Origin: Granulicella sp. S156
GTDB taxonomy: Bacteria; Acidobacteriota; Terriglobia; Terriglobales; Acidobacteriaceae
DNA: 64,000 nt
NCBI RefSeq assembly: GCF_009766105.1
Contig: NZ_LMUH01000013.1
Location: forward strand, 186,001-250,000
Direction of reading: 5' to 3'
Shown here: piece by piece, positions 15,763 to 22,552 of the stretch
Numbering within the stretch: position 1 is the first letter of the stretch
Layout: each line of letters opens with the position of its first letter
The notes under the pieces: model-generated
Databases searched by the model: none
What the model was told of the DNA's origin: nothing
Seen by the model: only the letters and a program-made list of their open reading frames with translations
Translations under genes and position numbers: made by a program

Positions 15763-16905
15763 ATGAAGCTCCTTGCCGCCATCGCGCTTCTGGGGATGCC
15801 AGCTCTGCTGGCGCAAACCCCCGCGTCGCCCCCCGCCGAGCCCGATCAACAGCCAGATTCACAGGCGGCTTCCATCACCATCCACTCGTCGTTGGTGGTC
15901 GTTCCAGCGCTGGTCAAGACCAAATCAGGGCAACTGGTTTACACCCTTAAGGCCAACGATTTCATCCTCACCGACGATGGCATCGAGCAGAAGCTCACGC
16001 TCGAAGAGGACACCGGCAACCAGCCGCTGGCGCTCGTTGTCCTCGTCGAGACCGGCAGCGACGGCGCTCAACATCTAGCCGATTACCGCAACCTCTCACC
16101 CATACTCGACGACATGCTCGGCGGTGTCCCTCACCGTGTGGCCGTCGTCGGATTCGACAGTGAGCCGCAGTTGCTGCAGAACTTTACTCGCAACATAGAC
16201 GGCGTGGCCGGCGTTCTCGCCGACCTCGATCCCGGCGACCAGAAGGACGCCATGTTCGATGCTCTTTCGTACGCCGTCGATATGCTGCGCAAACAGCCAA
16301 CCACCTACCGGCGCGCGATTCTGCTGCTCAGTGAGACCATCGACCACGGCAGCCACACCACGCTAGAAGACGCGCTGAAAGCCATTAGCGACACCAACAC
16401 CGCGATCTACAGCGTGGGTTTTTCCAGCACTAAGGGCGAGATCAAGCACGAGGCCTCGAAGCTTAGCTCGACAGAGCCCGGACCTCCTCACGGCTGCTTC
16501 AGCAAAGACCCCAACGCCGACCCGGCCACCTACGAAGGCCGCGCCACGCAAAACTTCGACTGCCTCGCCGAGCTCCTGCCACCGCTGCGGCTGGCGAAGA
16601 TGGCTGAGATCGCGGCCCGCAACGCCCTGCGTTCCAACGCATCAGAGAACGTAGCCAAACTCACCGGCGGCGAACACTTCAAGTACAAGGACGCCAAGAC
16701 GCTGCAGCGCGACCTCTTCACCATCTCCAACCACATCCCGAACCGCTATGTCTTAACCTTCCATCCCCAGTCGCCGCACCCGGGGCTGCATGCCGTCGAC
16801 CTGAAACTGAAGAACTACACCGACCTCGTCGTAGAGGCCCGAAGCAGCTATTGGGTCGACGACGATACACCAGCGCCATCACCGCAGCCTGCGAACAAAC
16901 CTTAG
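15763..16905 (+). CDS. VWFA-related secreted protein, acidobacterial type
   Basis: 380 residues from the ATG at 15763, which begins the signal peptide MKLLAAIALLGMPALLAQ; an ATG 75 bases upstream would place this peptide internally and is rejected. The body (ITIHSSLVVVPALVKTKSGQLVYTLKANDFILTDDG) is a short beta domain, followed by a von Willebrand A-like domain (LALVVLVETGSDG ... YRRAILLLSETIDHGS ... TAIYSVGFS). The metal-site DxSxS is degenerate here (ETGSDG). This architecture matches the VWFA-related family (TIGR03436) that is abundant in Acidobacteria; its function is unknown, presumably protein binding outside the cell. It ends 20 bases from the convergent CsoR-type gene. Confidence 0.85.
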   Translation: MKLLAAIALLGMPALLAQTPASPPAEPDQQPDSQAASITIHSSLVVVPALVKTKSGQLVYTLKANDFILTDDGIEQKLTLEEDTGNQPLALVVLVETGSDGAQHLADYRNLSPILDDMLGGVPHRVAVVGFDSEPQLLQNFTRNIDGVAGVLADLDPGDQKDAMFDALSYAVDMLRKQPTTYRRAILLLSETIDHGSHTTLEDALKAISDTNTAIYSVGFSSTKGEIKHEASKLSSTEPGPPHGCFSKDPNADPATYEGRATQNFDCLAELLPPLRLAKMAEIAARNALRSNASENVAKLTGGEHFKYKDAKTLQRDLFTISNHIPNRYVLTFHPQSPHPGLHAVDLKLKNYTDLVVEARSSYWVDDDTPAPSPQPANKP

Positions 16906-16925
16906 GGCGAGTCATCAACGGATCC

Positions 16926-17201
16926 TTACTTCAGATAGGCCCTGACCAGGTCGACCAGATCTTCGGCTAATTCGTGAGGTGGAACGGAACTCCGCTCGGG
17001 CGAGAGCAGGTGATGCCGTATGTGATCTTCAAGCACTTCGGCCATCAGACTGTTAATCCCACCGCGCACATTCGCCAGCAACATAAGAACATCGGCGCAG
17101 TCATCTCCTGTGGTGAGCGATCGTTCGATGGTATCGACCTGTCCGCGAATCCGTTTGATACGTGCCACAAGCTTCTGTTTCTCTTTGTCTAGTTCCGGCA
17201 T
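16926..17201 (-). CDS. CsoR/RcnR/FrmR-family metal-responsive repressor
   Basis: 91 residues, all-helical DUF156 repressor of full length. The first helix has the usual KLVARIKRIRGQVDTIERSL. Ligand positions by the RcnR numbering are Cys35 (DDCADVL), His60 and His64 (EDHIRHHL). CsoR-type Cu(I) sensors use Cys-His-Cys, so Cu is unlikely; Cys-His-His is the RcnR (Ni/Co) set, but residue 3 is Glu, not the His of RcnR, and Pro2 is as in FrmR. Ni, Co or Zn sensing, or a reactive-cysteine role, remain possible. The ATG has AAGGA seven bases upstream. A G-tract operator lies 14 bases before the start and overlaps a plus-strand promoter leading to the receptor-mgtC operon. Confidence 0.9.
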   Translation of the reverse strand: MPELDKEKQKLVARIKRIRGQVDTIERSLTTGDDCADVLMLLANVRGGINSLMAEVLEDHIRHHLLSPERSSVPPHELAEDLVDLVRAYLK

Positions 17202-17214
17202 GGAATCCTTATGT

Positions 17215-17240
17215 ATATCCTAGGGGGGTATGATATAAAG
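17215..17240. promoter_or_regulatory. G-tract CsoR/RcnR-type operator overlapping a divergent promoter
   Basis: ATATCCTAGGGGGGTAT (17215-17231) has the AT-flanked G/C-tract form of DUF156 repressor operators. It lies directly before the repressor gene and overlaps TATGATATAAAG (17229-17240), a plausible plus-strand -10 region. A start near 17241 would begin the structured leader. One site could therefore silence both directions. Confidence 0.7.
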
Positions 17241-17322
17241 TGACAGGTGAGGGGCATCCCTCGCAGGAGAGCTGCAACTATCTATAAGCAAAATTCCGCT
17301 CACCACATCATAGGACCTGTCA
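17241..17322 (+). ncRNA. Structured 5' leader element, riboswitch-like, class not recognised
   Basis: TGACAGGT (17241-17248) pairs perfectly with ACCTGTCA (17315-17322), closing a domain of about 66 bases at the predicted transcript start. Inside, GAGGG-GCAT-CCCTC (17249-17262) is a perfect hairpin, and GGTGAG (17246-17251) can alternatively pair with CTCACC (17299-17304), which would break the closing stem. Mutually exclusive pairings are typical of RNA switches. I compared it by eye with M-box, Mn, NiCo, cobalamin and fluoride classes and see no match. The whole gap 17202-17623 holds this element, the leader peptide and a second strong hairpin at 17557-17584 (CTGGCG-AGCC / GGCT-CGCCAG). Confidence 0.4.
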
Positions 17323-17378
17323 TTGGAGCGCGTGAAACTACGGCCTGAACGGCGTGCCTCGATGCGCAAGGAGGAACG

Positions 17379-17447
17379 ATGAACGACCCAGTCCCAAGCG
17401 AGCCTCCGCCTAGCCGGAGGCCAGTGGCAACTCCTCGCTGCATGTGA
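17379..17447 (+). CDS. Proline-rich leader peptide (22 codons) upstream of the receptor-mgtC operon
   Basis: The ATG has an excellent Shine-Dalgarno sequence (AAGGAGG, spacing 5), better than that of the receptor gene. The peptide starts MNDPVPSEPPPSRRP and ends VATPRCM; seven of 22 residues are proline, including a PPP run that slows ribosomes. A 7-bp hairpin (17402-17408 with 17415-17421) lies exactly over the proline codons. The order D-P-x-P ... P-x-R-R recalls MgtL, the leader peptide that senses proline and Mg2+ before Salmonella mgtA, and a MgtC-family gene is downstream. Role as an attenuator is inference; translation is supported only by the ribosome-binding site. It could also be a chance ORF in a GC-rich leader. 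Confidence 0.5.
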   Translation: MNDPVPSEPPPSRRPVATPRCM

Positions 17448-17623
17448 AACCGCACAATGCGCTTCGCTCGCAGCATGAGAGTCTCCGCTCACAGCGCGAG
17501 CTTCCCGAACAAGCTCCGTAACAACTGAAGGCCTGCATGGTCAGGCGCAATACTCACTGGCGAGCCCTGCAGAGGCTCCGCCAGAATGCTCGACGTGTGT
17601 CTAAAACGTCGCGGAGACGTACT

Positions 17624-20600
17624 ATGTCGTTTTTATGTAAATCGCACCCAATCCTTAAGGGGATCCATGGCTTCCCACAGCCTTTCCGCCGTATCTCCCT
17701 CTTGCTTTTGTTCCTCGCCTGCACGTTTTCACCGCAGCTTCTCGCCGCGCAAACAGGAGGCCGCATCGCGGGTGCGGTCAAAGATGCGAGCGGCGCACTG
17801 ATCCCCAATAGCCAGGTTGTACTGGTGAATCCAGCAAACGGAGTGAAGCAAAATGCTGTGACCGGGAACGATGGCGTCTTCACCTTTGCAGCCGTTCCCG
17901 TAGGTCAGTATGAACTCGATGTGACAGCCGATGGCTTCAGCCCCTATCGGCAAACCGCGAACTTGAAGATCGATGTAAACACTGCCCTGACGATCGATGT
18001 GGTTCTGCAGGTCGCCGATGCCAACCAGACCATTAACGTGATCGAGAATACTGCCGAAGTCCACACCACCGACACGCAGATCGGGCAGACGATCGAGAGC
18101 AAGCAAGTGGTCGATATTCCCCTGAACGGACGGAGCTACACAGACCTGCTCGCGGTGCAGGCCGGCGTCTCGCCCGTTACAACCAGTGGAGCCGGCAACA
18201 GCAGCTCCGGGGGCGGCTTCGGTACGGTGCCTGCCGCAGGAGAGGCCAACACAGGGCAGTTCTCTATCAACGGCCAGCGCGAATCCGACAACGCCTTCTA
18301 TCTCAACGGTGTGAGTGTGGAGGAGACCATCGGACAGCAGGCCGGAATCATCCCCAACCTCGATTCGATTGCGGAGTTCCGCATTCTTTCGAGCAATGTA
18401 GACGCGGAGTATGGCAGCTTCACAGGCGGAATCATCAACGTCGTCACTAAATCCGGCACGAACAGTTACCACGGAAACATCTTCGAGTTCTTCCGCAATA
18501 CTCATCTGGACGCGCGAAACTACTTCTCGCCAGAACGCGCAGCCTTTCACCAAAACCAATATGGTGGCACCTTCGGAGGCCCGATTCATCCTGACAAGAT
18601 CTTCTTTTTTGCGGACTACCAGGGGCAGCGTTACATTCAAGGCATCGAGACCGGCTTCGTCAGCGTGCCTTCGATGGCGAATCGCAACGGAGATTTTGGC
18701 GCGGCTTCTGCGTTTACAGGAACAGTCAATGGTTCCTATCTTGCCCAGATTCTTACGCAGCGGCTTGGCTATCAGGTCACACAGGGAGAACCGTTCTCCA
18801 AAGTTTTTCCGAACGGCATCGTTCCAAGAAATGCATGGGGAGCAGCCCCCACGCGAATGTTGCAGTACATCCCTGAACCCAACGTCGGTGTAAGCCAGTT
18901 TTCGACGGGTGCGTATAAAGAGCGCATCAACGATAACAAGGCTGCGGGCCGGGTGGACTTCAACTCCACGCACCTTGGCACGTCCTCGATCTACTACTTC
19001 AATGATCGATATAACCTCGACAATCCCTATCCCAGCGGACTCGGTGGCGCGACGCTCCCAGGCAATGGCTTTGCGTATGACGCAGCATCCTTTGGCACCG
19101 ACCAGACTCTCGTCTTCAGCAACATCCACACATTCGGTGTCAAAGCCGTCAACGAGGCCCGCTTTGGCATCACGCGCCTCGATAACAATATTGGTGTACC
19201 CAAAGGTGGAGTGGGTGTCACACTCGCCGATCAGGGCATTCAATCCGGAGGTGAGGGTATTATTCAGGGCTTCCCCTCTCAGGCGGGAGTAGAGGGCCTC
19301 TTCTTCAATGGTTTCTCCATTGGGACCAATCCTTTTTCACTCGTTCAGGTGAACAGTAACTACGATCTGTCTAACTCGCTTACACGCACAGCTGGCAACC
19401 ATACGTTCAAGTTCGGTGGGCGTTACATCTGGTATCGCGTCAAACAGGATCCGAATCTCGTGGCCAATGGCACCTACTCCTTCTTTGCCTCTGGCAATCA
19501 AACTACGGGGAACGACTACGCGGACTTCCTGCTCGGTCTACCTGACTTTTATTCTCAACAATCCTCGCCGAGCTTCTATGAACGGGCAGCAAACGGCGAC
19601 TTATTCGCGCAAGACAGCTATCGCATTCGTCCGAACCTTACCTTCAACTATGGCCTGCGTTGGGATTACGTCACGCCATGGGCGGAGAAGTATCACCAGA
19701 TAACGACCTTTGTCCTGGGAGCGCAATCCCAGACCTTTCCAGGAGCTCCTCAGGGTTATCTTGTTCCCGGCGATGTCCTTCCGGATGGGCACAAGATTCC
19801 TGCCGGGATCGCTCCGACGCCCCTGGATAACTTCTCACCCCGCTTCGGCGTAGCGTATTCTCCCAGCGCCTCCAGTGGCTTTCTGGGGGCACTTACGGGT
19901 GGTCCTGGAAAGACAAGTATCCGGCTGGGTGGAGGGCGATTTGTCACTGCACCCCAGGGACTCACCGTCGCTTATCCAACCGGCAATCCGCCGTATGGGC
20001 TGACCTATACCAGCCCGGAATCTCCGATTATGGAGACACCCTTCATTGGCGCGCTTTCGGGCACACAGTACCTGCAACAGTTTCCGGTTCAAGTGCCTTC
20101 CTACAACGTCTCTCCGACCAATCCGGATAAATCCGTCGATTGGAGCCGCTATTACCCGATCAGCGGAGCCGGTAGTGTCTATTACAAAAACAAGACCGGT
20201 TATGCCATGCAGTACGACCTCACCGTTGATCGGCAGATCGGCGCCAATTCGCTTCTTAGTATTGGCTACGTCGGCTCACTGGGAAGGCACCTTCTGACGG
20301 TTCGAAGCGCAAACCCCGGTAACCCCGCGCTCTGTCTTAGCCTCAGTCAATCTTCAGAGGTCGCGCCCGGCTCTCCGACCTGTGGGCCATTCGAGGAGAA
20401 TCTGGTCTTTACTCGCGCGAATGGAACGGTCGTCAATGGAACGCGTGGACCCTTTCCGAACCAGATAGGCACCGACGCGTACTACGAAAATATGGGTGAC
20501 TCGGAGTACAACGCCCTGCAGGTAACGCTCAAGCGAACCACGGGACCGCTAAGTTTTCTTGCCAGCTACACCTACTCCAAGTCGTACGATCAGACTTCCA

Positions 20601-21214
20601 GTATTCAGGAGCAGGTTGATCCCTACGACTACCATCGGCTCGATGGCATCTCGGCTTTCGACCTCAAGCATGACTTCGTCGTGAGTTATAACTACGACCT
20701 GCCGATCGATCATCTATTCCATCCGAACCGCTTCACAAGCGGCTGGGCGTTATCAGGGATCACCCGCCTGGCTTCCGGATTGCCGGTTACGTTTGCAAGT
20801 TCAAGCGATAACTACCTCGTGCAGGTCCAGAACAATGGCGTCAATGCGACAAGTATCGATATGCCCAACTACGATGGCACGGGCTACAAGCTCAATCACA
20901 ATCCTCGCAATGGCAAGCCGTACTTCAACATCTCTGCGTTCACGCCAAATGCTCTGGGAACACAGGGGAACTCGAAGCGCCGCATGTTCTACGGCCCGGG
21001 TATCGACAACTACGACATGGCGCTCCATAAGGTGACCAACTTTACCGAAACACGCTCTCTTGAGCTTCGGCTGGAGATGTTCAATGTGTTCAACCACGCG
21101 CAGTTCTACCCGAATGGATCGGTCGACGGAAATATTGGAGACACTTCTTTCGGCCAGGTTTTGCGGGCTGCCGATCCACGCATCGGACAAATCGCAGCGA
21201 AACTCCGGTTTTAA
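17624..21214 (+). CDS. TonB-dependent receptor, Oar-like, probably for a metal or metal complex
   Basis: 1196 residues from the ATG at 17624, which has GGAG eight bases upstream and leads a signal peptide ending FSPQLLAAQ; the frame is open to a GTG at 17537 but those 29 residues precede the signal peptide. Residues about 45-135 are a carboxypeptidase-regulatory-like domain (GRIAGAVKDASGALIPNSQV), followed by a plug (VVDIPLNGRSYTDLLAVQAGV, GQFSINGQRESDNAFYLNG) and a beta-barrel ending AAKLRF. It imports a ligand across the outer membrane using TonB. Its operon with mgtC and the mini-CsoR, and the divergent metal repressor, suggest a metal cargo; the barrel itself does not reveal it. Confidence 0.9.
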   Translation: MSFLCKSHPILKGIHGFPQPFRRISLLLLFLACTFSPQLLAAQTGGRIAGAVKDASGALIPNSQVVLVNPANGVKQNAVTGNDGVFTFAAVPVGQYELDVTADGFSPYRQTANLKIDVNTALTIDVVLQVADANQTINVIENTAEVHTTDTQIGQTIESKQVVDIPLNGRSYTDLLAVQAGVSPVTTSGAGNSSSGGGFGTVPAAGEANTGQFSINGQRESDNAFYLNGVSVEETIGQQAGIIPNLDSIAEFRILSSNVDAEYGSFTGGIINVVTKSGTNSYHGNIFEFFRNTHLDARNYFSPERAAFHQNQYGGTFGGPIHPDKIFFFADYQGQRYIQGIETGFVSVPSMANRNGDFGAASAFTGTVNGSYLAQILTQRLGYQVTQGEPFSKVFPNGIVPRNAWGAAPTRMLQYIPEPNVGVSQFSTGAYKERINDNKAAGRVDFNSTHLGTSSIYYFNDRYNLDNPYPSGLGGATLPGNGFAYDAASFGTDQTLVFSNIHTFGVKAVNEARFGITRLDNNIGVPKGGVGVTLADQGIQSGGEGIIQGFPSQAGVEGLFFNGFSIGTNPFSLVQVNSNYDLSNSLTRTAGNHTFKFGGRYIWYRVKQDPNLVANGTYSFFASGNQTTGNDYADFLLGLPDFYSQQSSPSFYERAANGDLFAQDSYRIRPNLTFNYGLRWDYVTPWAEKYHQITTFVLGAQSQTFPGAPQGYLVPGDVLPDGHKIPAGIAPTPLDNFSPRFGVAYSPSASSGFLGALTGGPGKTSIRLGGGRFVTAPQGLTVAYPTGNPPYGLTYTSPESPIMETPFIGALSGTQYLQQFPVQVPSYNVSPTNPDKSVDWSRYYPISGAGSVYYKNKTGYAMQYDLTVDRQIGANSLLSIGYVGSLGRHLLTVRSANPGNPALCLSLSQSSEVAPGSPTCGPFEENLVFTRANGTVVNGTRGPFPNQIGTDAYYENMGDSEYNALQVTLKRTTGPLSFLASYTYSKSYDQTSSIQEQVDPYDYHRLDGISAFDLKHDFVVSYNYDLPIDHLFHPNRFTSGWALSGITRLASGLPVTFASSSDNYLVQVQNNGVNATSIDMPNYDGTGYKLNHNPRNGKPYFNISAFTPNALGTQGNSKRRMFYGPGIDNYDMALHKVTNFTETRSLELRLEMFNVFNHAQFYPNGSVDGNIGDTSFGQVLRAADPRIGQIAAKLRF

Positions 21215-21217
21215 CAG

Positions 21218-21244
21218 AATGAGGGAGGCGCCGCCTCCCTCATT
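21218..21244 (+). terminator. Hairpin between the receptor and mgtC
   Basis: AATGAGGGAGGC (21218-21229) pairs perfectly with 21233-21244 around a 3-base loop, just after the receptor stop. There is no T-tract, so it may reduce read-through or stabilise the upstream message instead of ending transcription. Confidence 0.5.
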
Positions 21245-21271
21245 TGTGAGATCAAGAGAACGGAGAAAGAC

Positions 21272-21982
21272 ATGATCGGAATCAGTACAGTTCAATTTGC
21301 TCTTCGTTTGTTGCTCGCGATTGCGATGGGTGCATTAGTCGGGCTGGAACGGCAATGGCGTCAGCGCATGGCCGGAACCAGGACAAATGCTCTTGTAGCT
21401 GCCGGTGCCGCGGCGTTTGTGATGTGCGGTTTGCTGCTGGACAATGATCCCTCTGCAAGAGGTCGAATCGTCTCCTATGTCGTCTCGGGCGTCGGGTTTC
21501 TTGGAGCGGGAGTCATCTTCAAAGAGGGTGGGAACGTACGCGGACTTAACACCGCTGCCACGATCTGGTGCTCGGCGGCAATAGGTGCCTTGTCTGGACT
21601 GGGTTCTCTCAATCTTGCCTTGGTTCTGGCAGCGGCCGTACTGCTTACCAACATGGTGCTGCGCCCACTCGCCTATCGCCTGCATCCTGTTCTTCCGGAA
21701 GCCACTCCAGTGGAGACGCTGTATGAAATCCGCGTGGCCTGCAGGGTATCCGGTGCAGCGCACATTCGCTCGTTGTTGCTTTCGACGATCAACAATCTGC
21801 CCGTGACGCTTCAGTCGATCCACGGCGAACACGATGATGTGGACGACCAGACGCACATCCGAGCAGAAGTCATGACTGCTGGCCGGAACAATGAGGCTCT
21901 GGAACAAGTCGTAATGCGGCTCTCGATGGAAGATGATGTCTCCAACCTAAGCTGGTCGGTTGTTCAAGCCTCAATGGAGTAA
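21272..21982 (+). CDS. mgtC: MgtC/SapB-family membrane protein
   Basis: 236 residues. The N-terminal membrane part carries the family signature: GALVGLERQWRQRMAGTRTNALVAAGAA, then SYVVSGVGFLGAGVIFKEGGNVRGLNTAATIWCSAAIGALSGLG, with four to five helices (about 1-150). A soluble C-terminal domain (YEIRVACRVSGAAHIRSLLLSTI ...) has the ACT-like form found in MgtC. In Salmonella MgtC helps survival at low Mg2+ and inhibits ATP synthase; in other bacteria it is linked to Mg2+ or cation homeostasis. It lies 57 bases after the receptor gene, and its stop is 4 bases before the ATG of the mini-CsoR, implying translational coupling. Confidence 0.92.
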   Translation: MIGISTVQFALRLLLAIAMGALVGLERQWRQRMAGTRTNALVAAGAAAFVMCGLLLDNDPSARGRIVSYVVSGVGFLGAGVIFKEGGNVRGLNTAATIWCSAAIGALSGLGSLNLALVLAAAVLLTNMVLRPLAYRLHPVLPEATPVETLYEIRVACRVSGAAHIRSLLLSTINNLPVTLQSIHGEHDDVDDQTHIRAEVMTAGRNNEALEQVVMRLSMEDDVSNLSWSVVQASME

Positions 21983-21986
21983 GACG

Positions 21987-22133
21987 ATGAACAAAACACT
22001 CTCAGTACTTGAACGCCGCAATCAACGCATTGCCGCGCGGCTTCGGCGCATTCAGGGGCAGCTCGCCGCCCTGGAGCGGTCTCTGAATGCAGAACCCGAT
22101 TTCACACTCCTGCTGCAGCGAGTTGCTGAGTGA
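21987..22133 (+). CDS. 48-residue truncated CsoR/RcnR-family paralogue (mini-CsoR or remnant)
   Basis: Starts ATG 21987, four bases after the mgtC stop, ends TGA 22131-22133. Residues 14-33 (RIAARLRRIQGQLAALERSL) align with residues 10-29 of the full repressor at 16926 with ten identities in twenty. The position matching metal-ligand Cys35 is Phe39, and the chain stops within the second helix, so both His ligands and the third helix are missing. No continuation of the domain is seen in the other frames downstream. It may be a decayed gene, or a peptide that forms mixed oligomers with the repressor. The tight coupling to mgtC and clean start favour expression; function is speculative. Confidence 0.55.
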   Translation: MNKTLSVLERRNQRIAARLRRIQGQLAALERSLNAEPDFTLLLQRVAE

Positions 22134-22214
22134 CTTGGCGATTTTGCGCAAGTCGACAGCCCACAATCGTCAGCTCGATCAAGGCACATGTTTGCATTGT
22201 TAGACAACATGTAG

Positions 22215-22469
22215 CTAGACGGCAGACCCTCTGACAAATGTGCCGCGGCCCTTCTCGCGAATGACGTAACCTTCCATGCGAAGCTCGTAAAGAGCCTGCC
22301 TCACTGTCAGGCGGTGGACCTCAAACGCGGCCCCAAGCTTTGCTTCCGATGGAATCAGATCGCCGGCGACAAGTTCTCCATGTTCCATTCGATCCAATAG
22401 CAGATCTTTGATCTGTTGGTAGAGCGGAACGAAGCTCTGACGATTCAGGCTGCAATCTGTAATGGCCAC
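22215..22469 (-). CDS. GntR-type winged-helix protein lacking an effector domain
   Basis: 84 residues from a GTG at 22469. Residues about 11-80 are a GntR winged helix-turn-helix (FVPLYQQIKDLLLDRM ... LIPSEAKLGAAFEVHRLTVRQALYELRMEGYVIREKGRGTFV); the PSEAKLG and RLTVRQAL segments are diagnostic. No UTRA, FCD or aminotransferase domain follows; the protein ends at RGSAV. The frame is open upstream to 22748, but that part overlaps the end of the permease gene and is low in domain character, so the short form is used. YtrA-type regulators also keep a small C-terminal part, which is missing here. It may be a complete mini-regulator or the stump of a truncated gene. Confidence 0.65.
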   Translation of the reverse strand: MAITDCSLNRQSFVPLYQQIKDLLLDRMEHGELVAGDLIPSEAKLGAAFEVHRLTVRQALYELRMEGYVIREKGRGTFVRGSAV

Positions 22470-22552
22470 TCTCTCGGGCCGGTTCGCATGGTGCGCCAAA
22501 TCTTCCTCCTCTTCACGGCAGGTCCGTGCGTTACGTCTTGGGCACAAGGCTC

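Noticed and set aside
17241-17584. A known metal riboswitch (M-box, Mn, NiCo or cobalamin) in the leader
   Set aside because: None of the conserved cores of these classes is visible by eye; only generic stems are supported, so no class is claimed.
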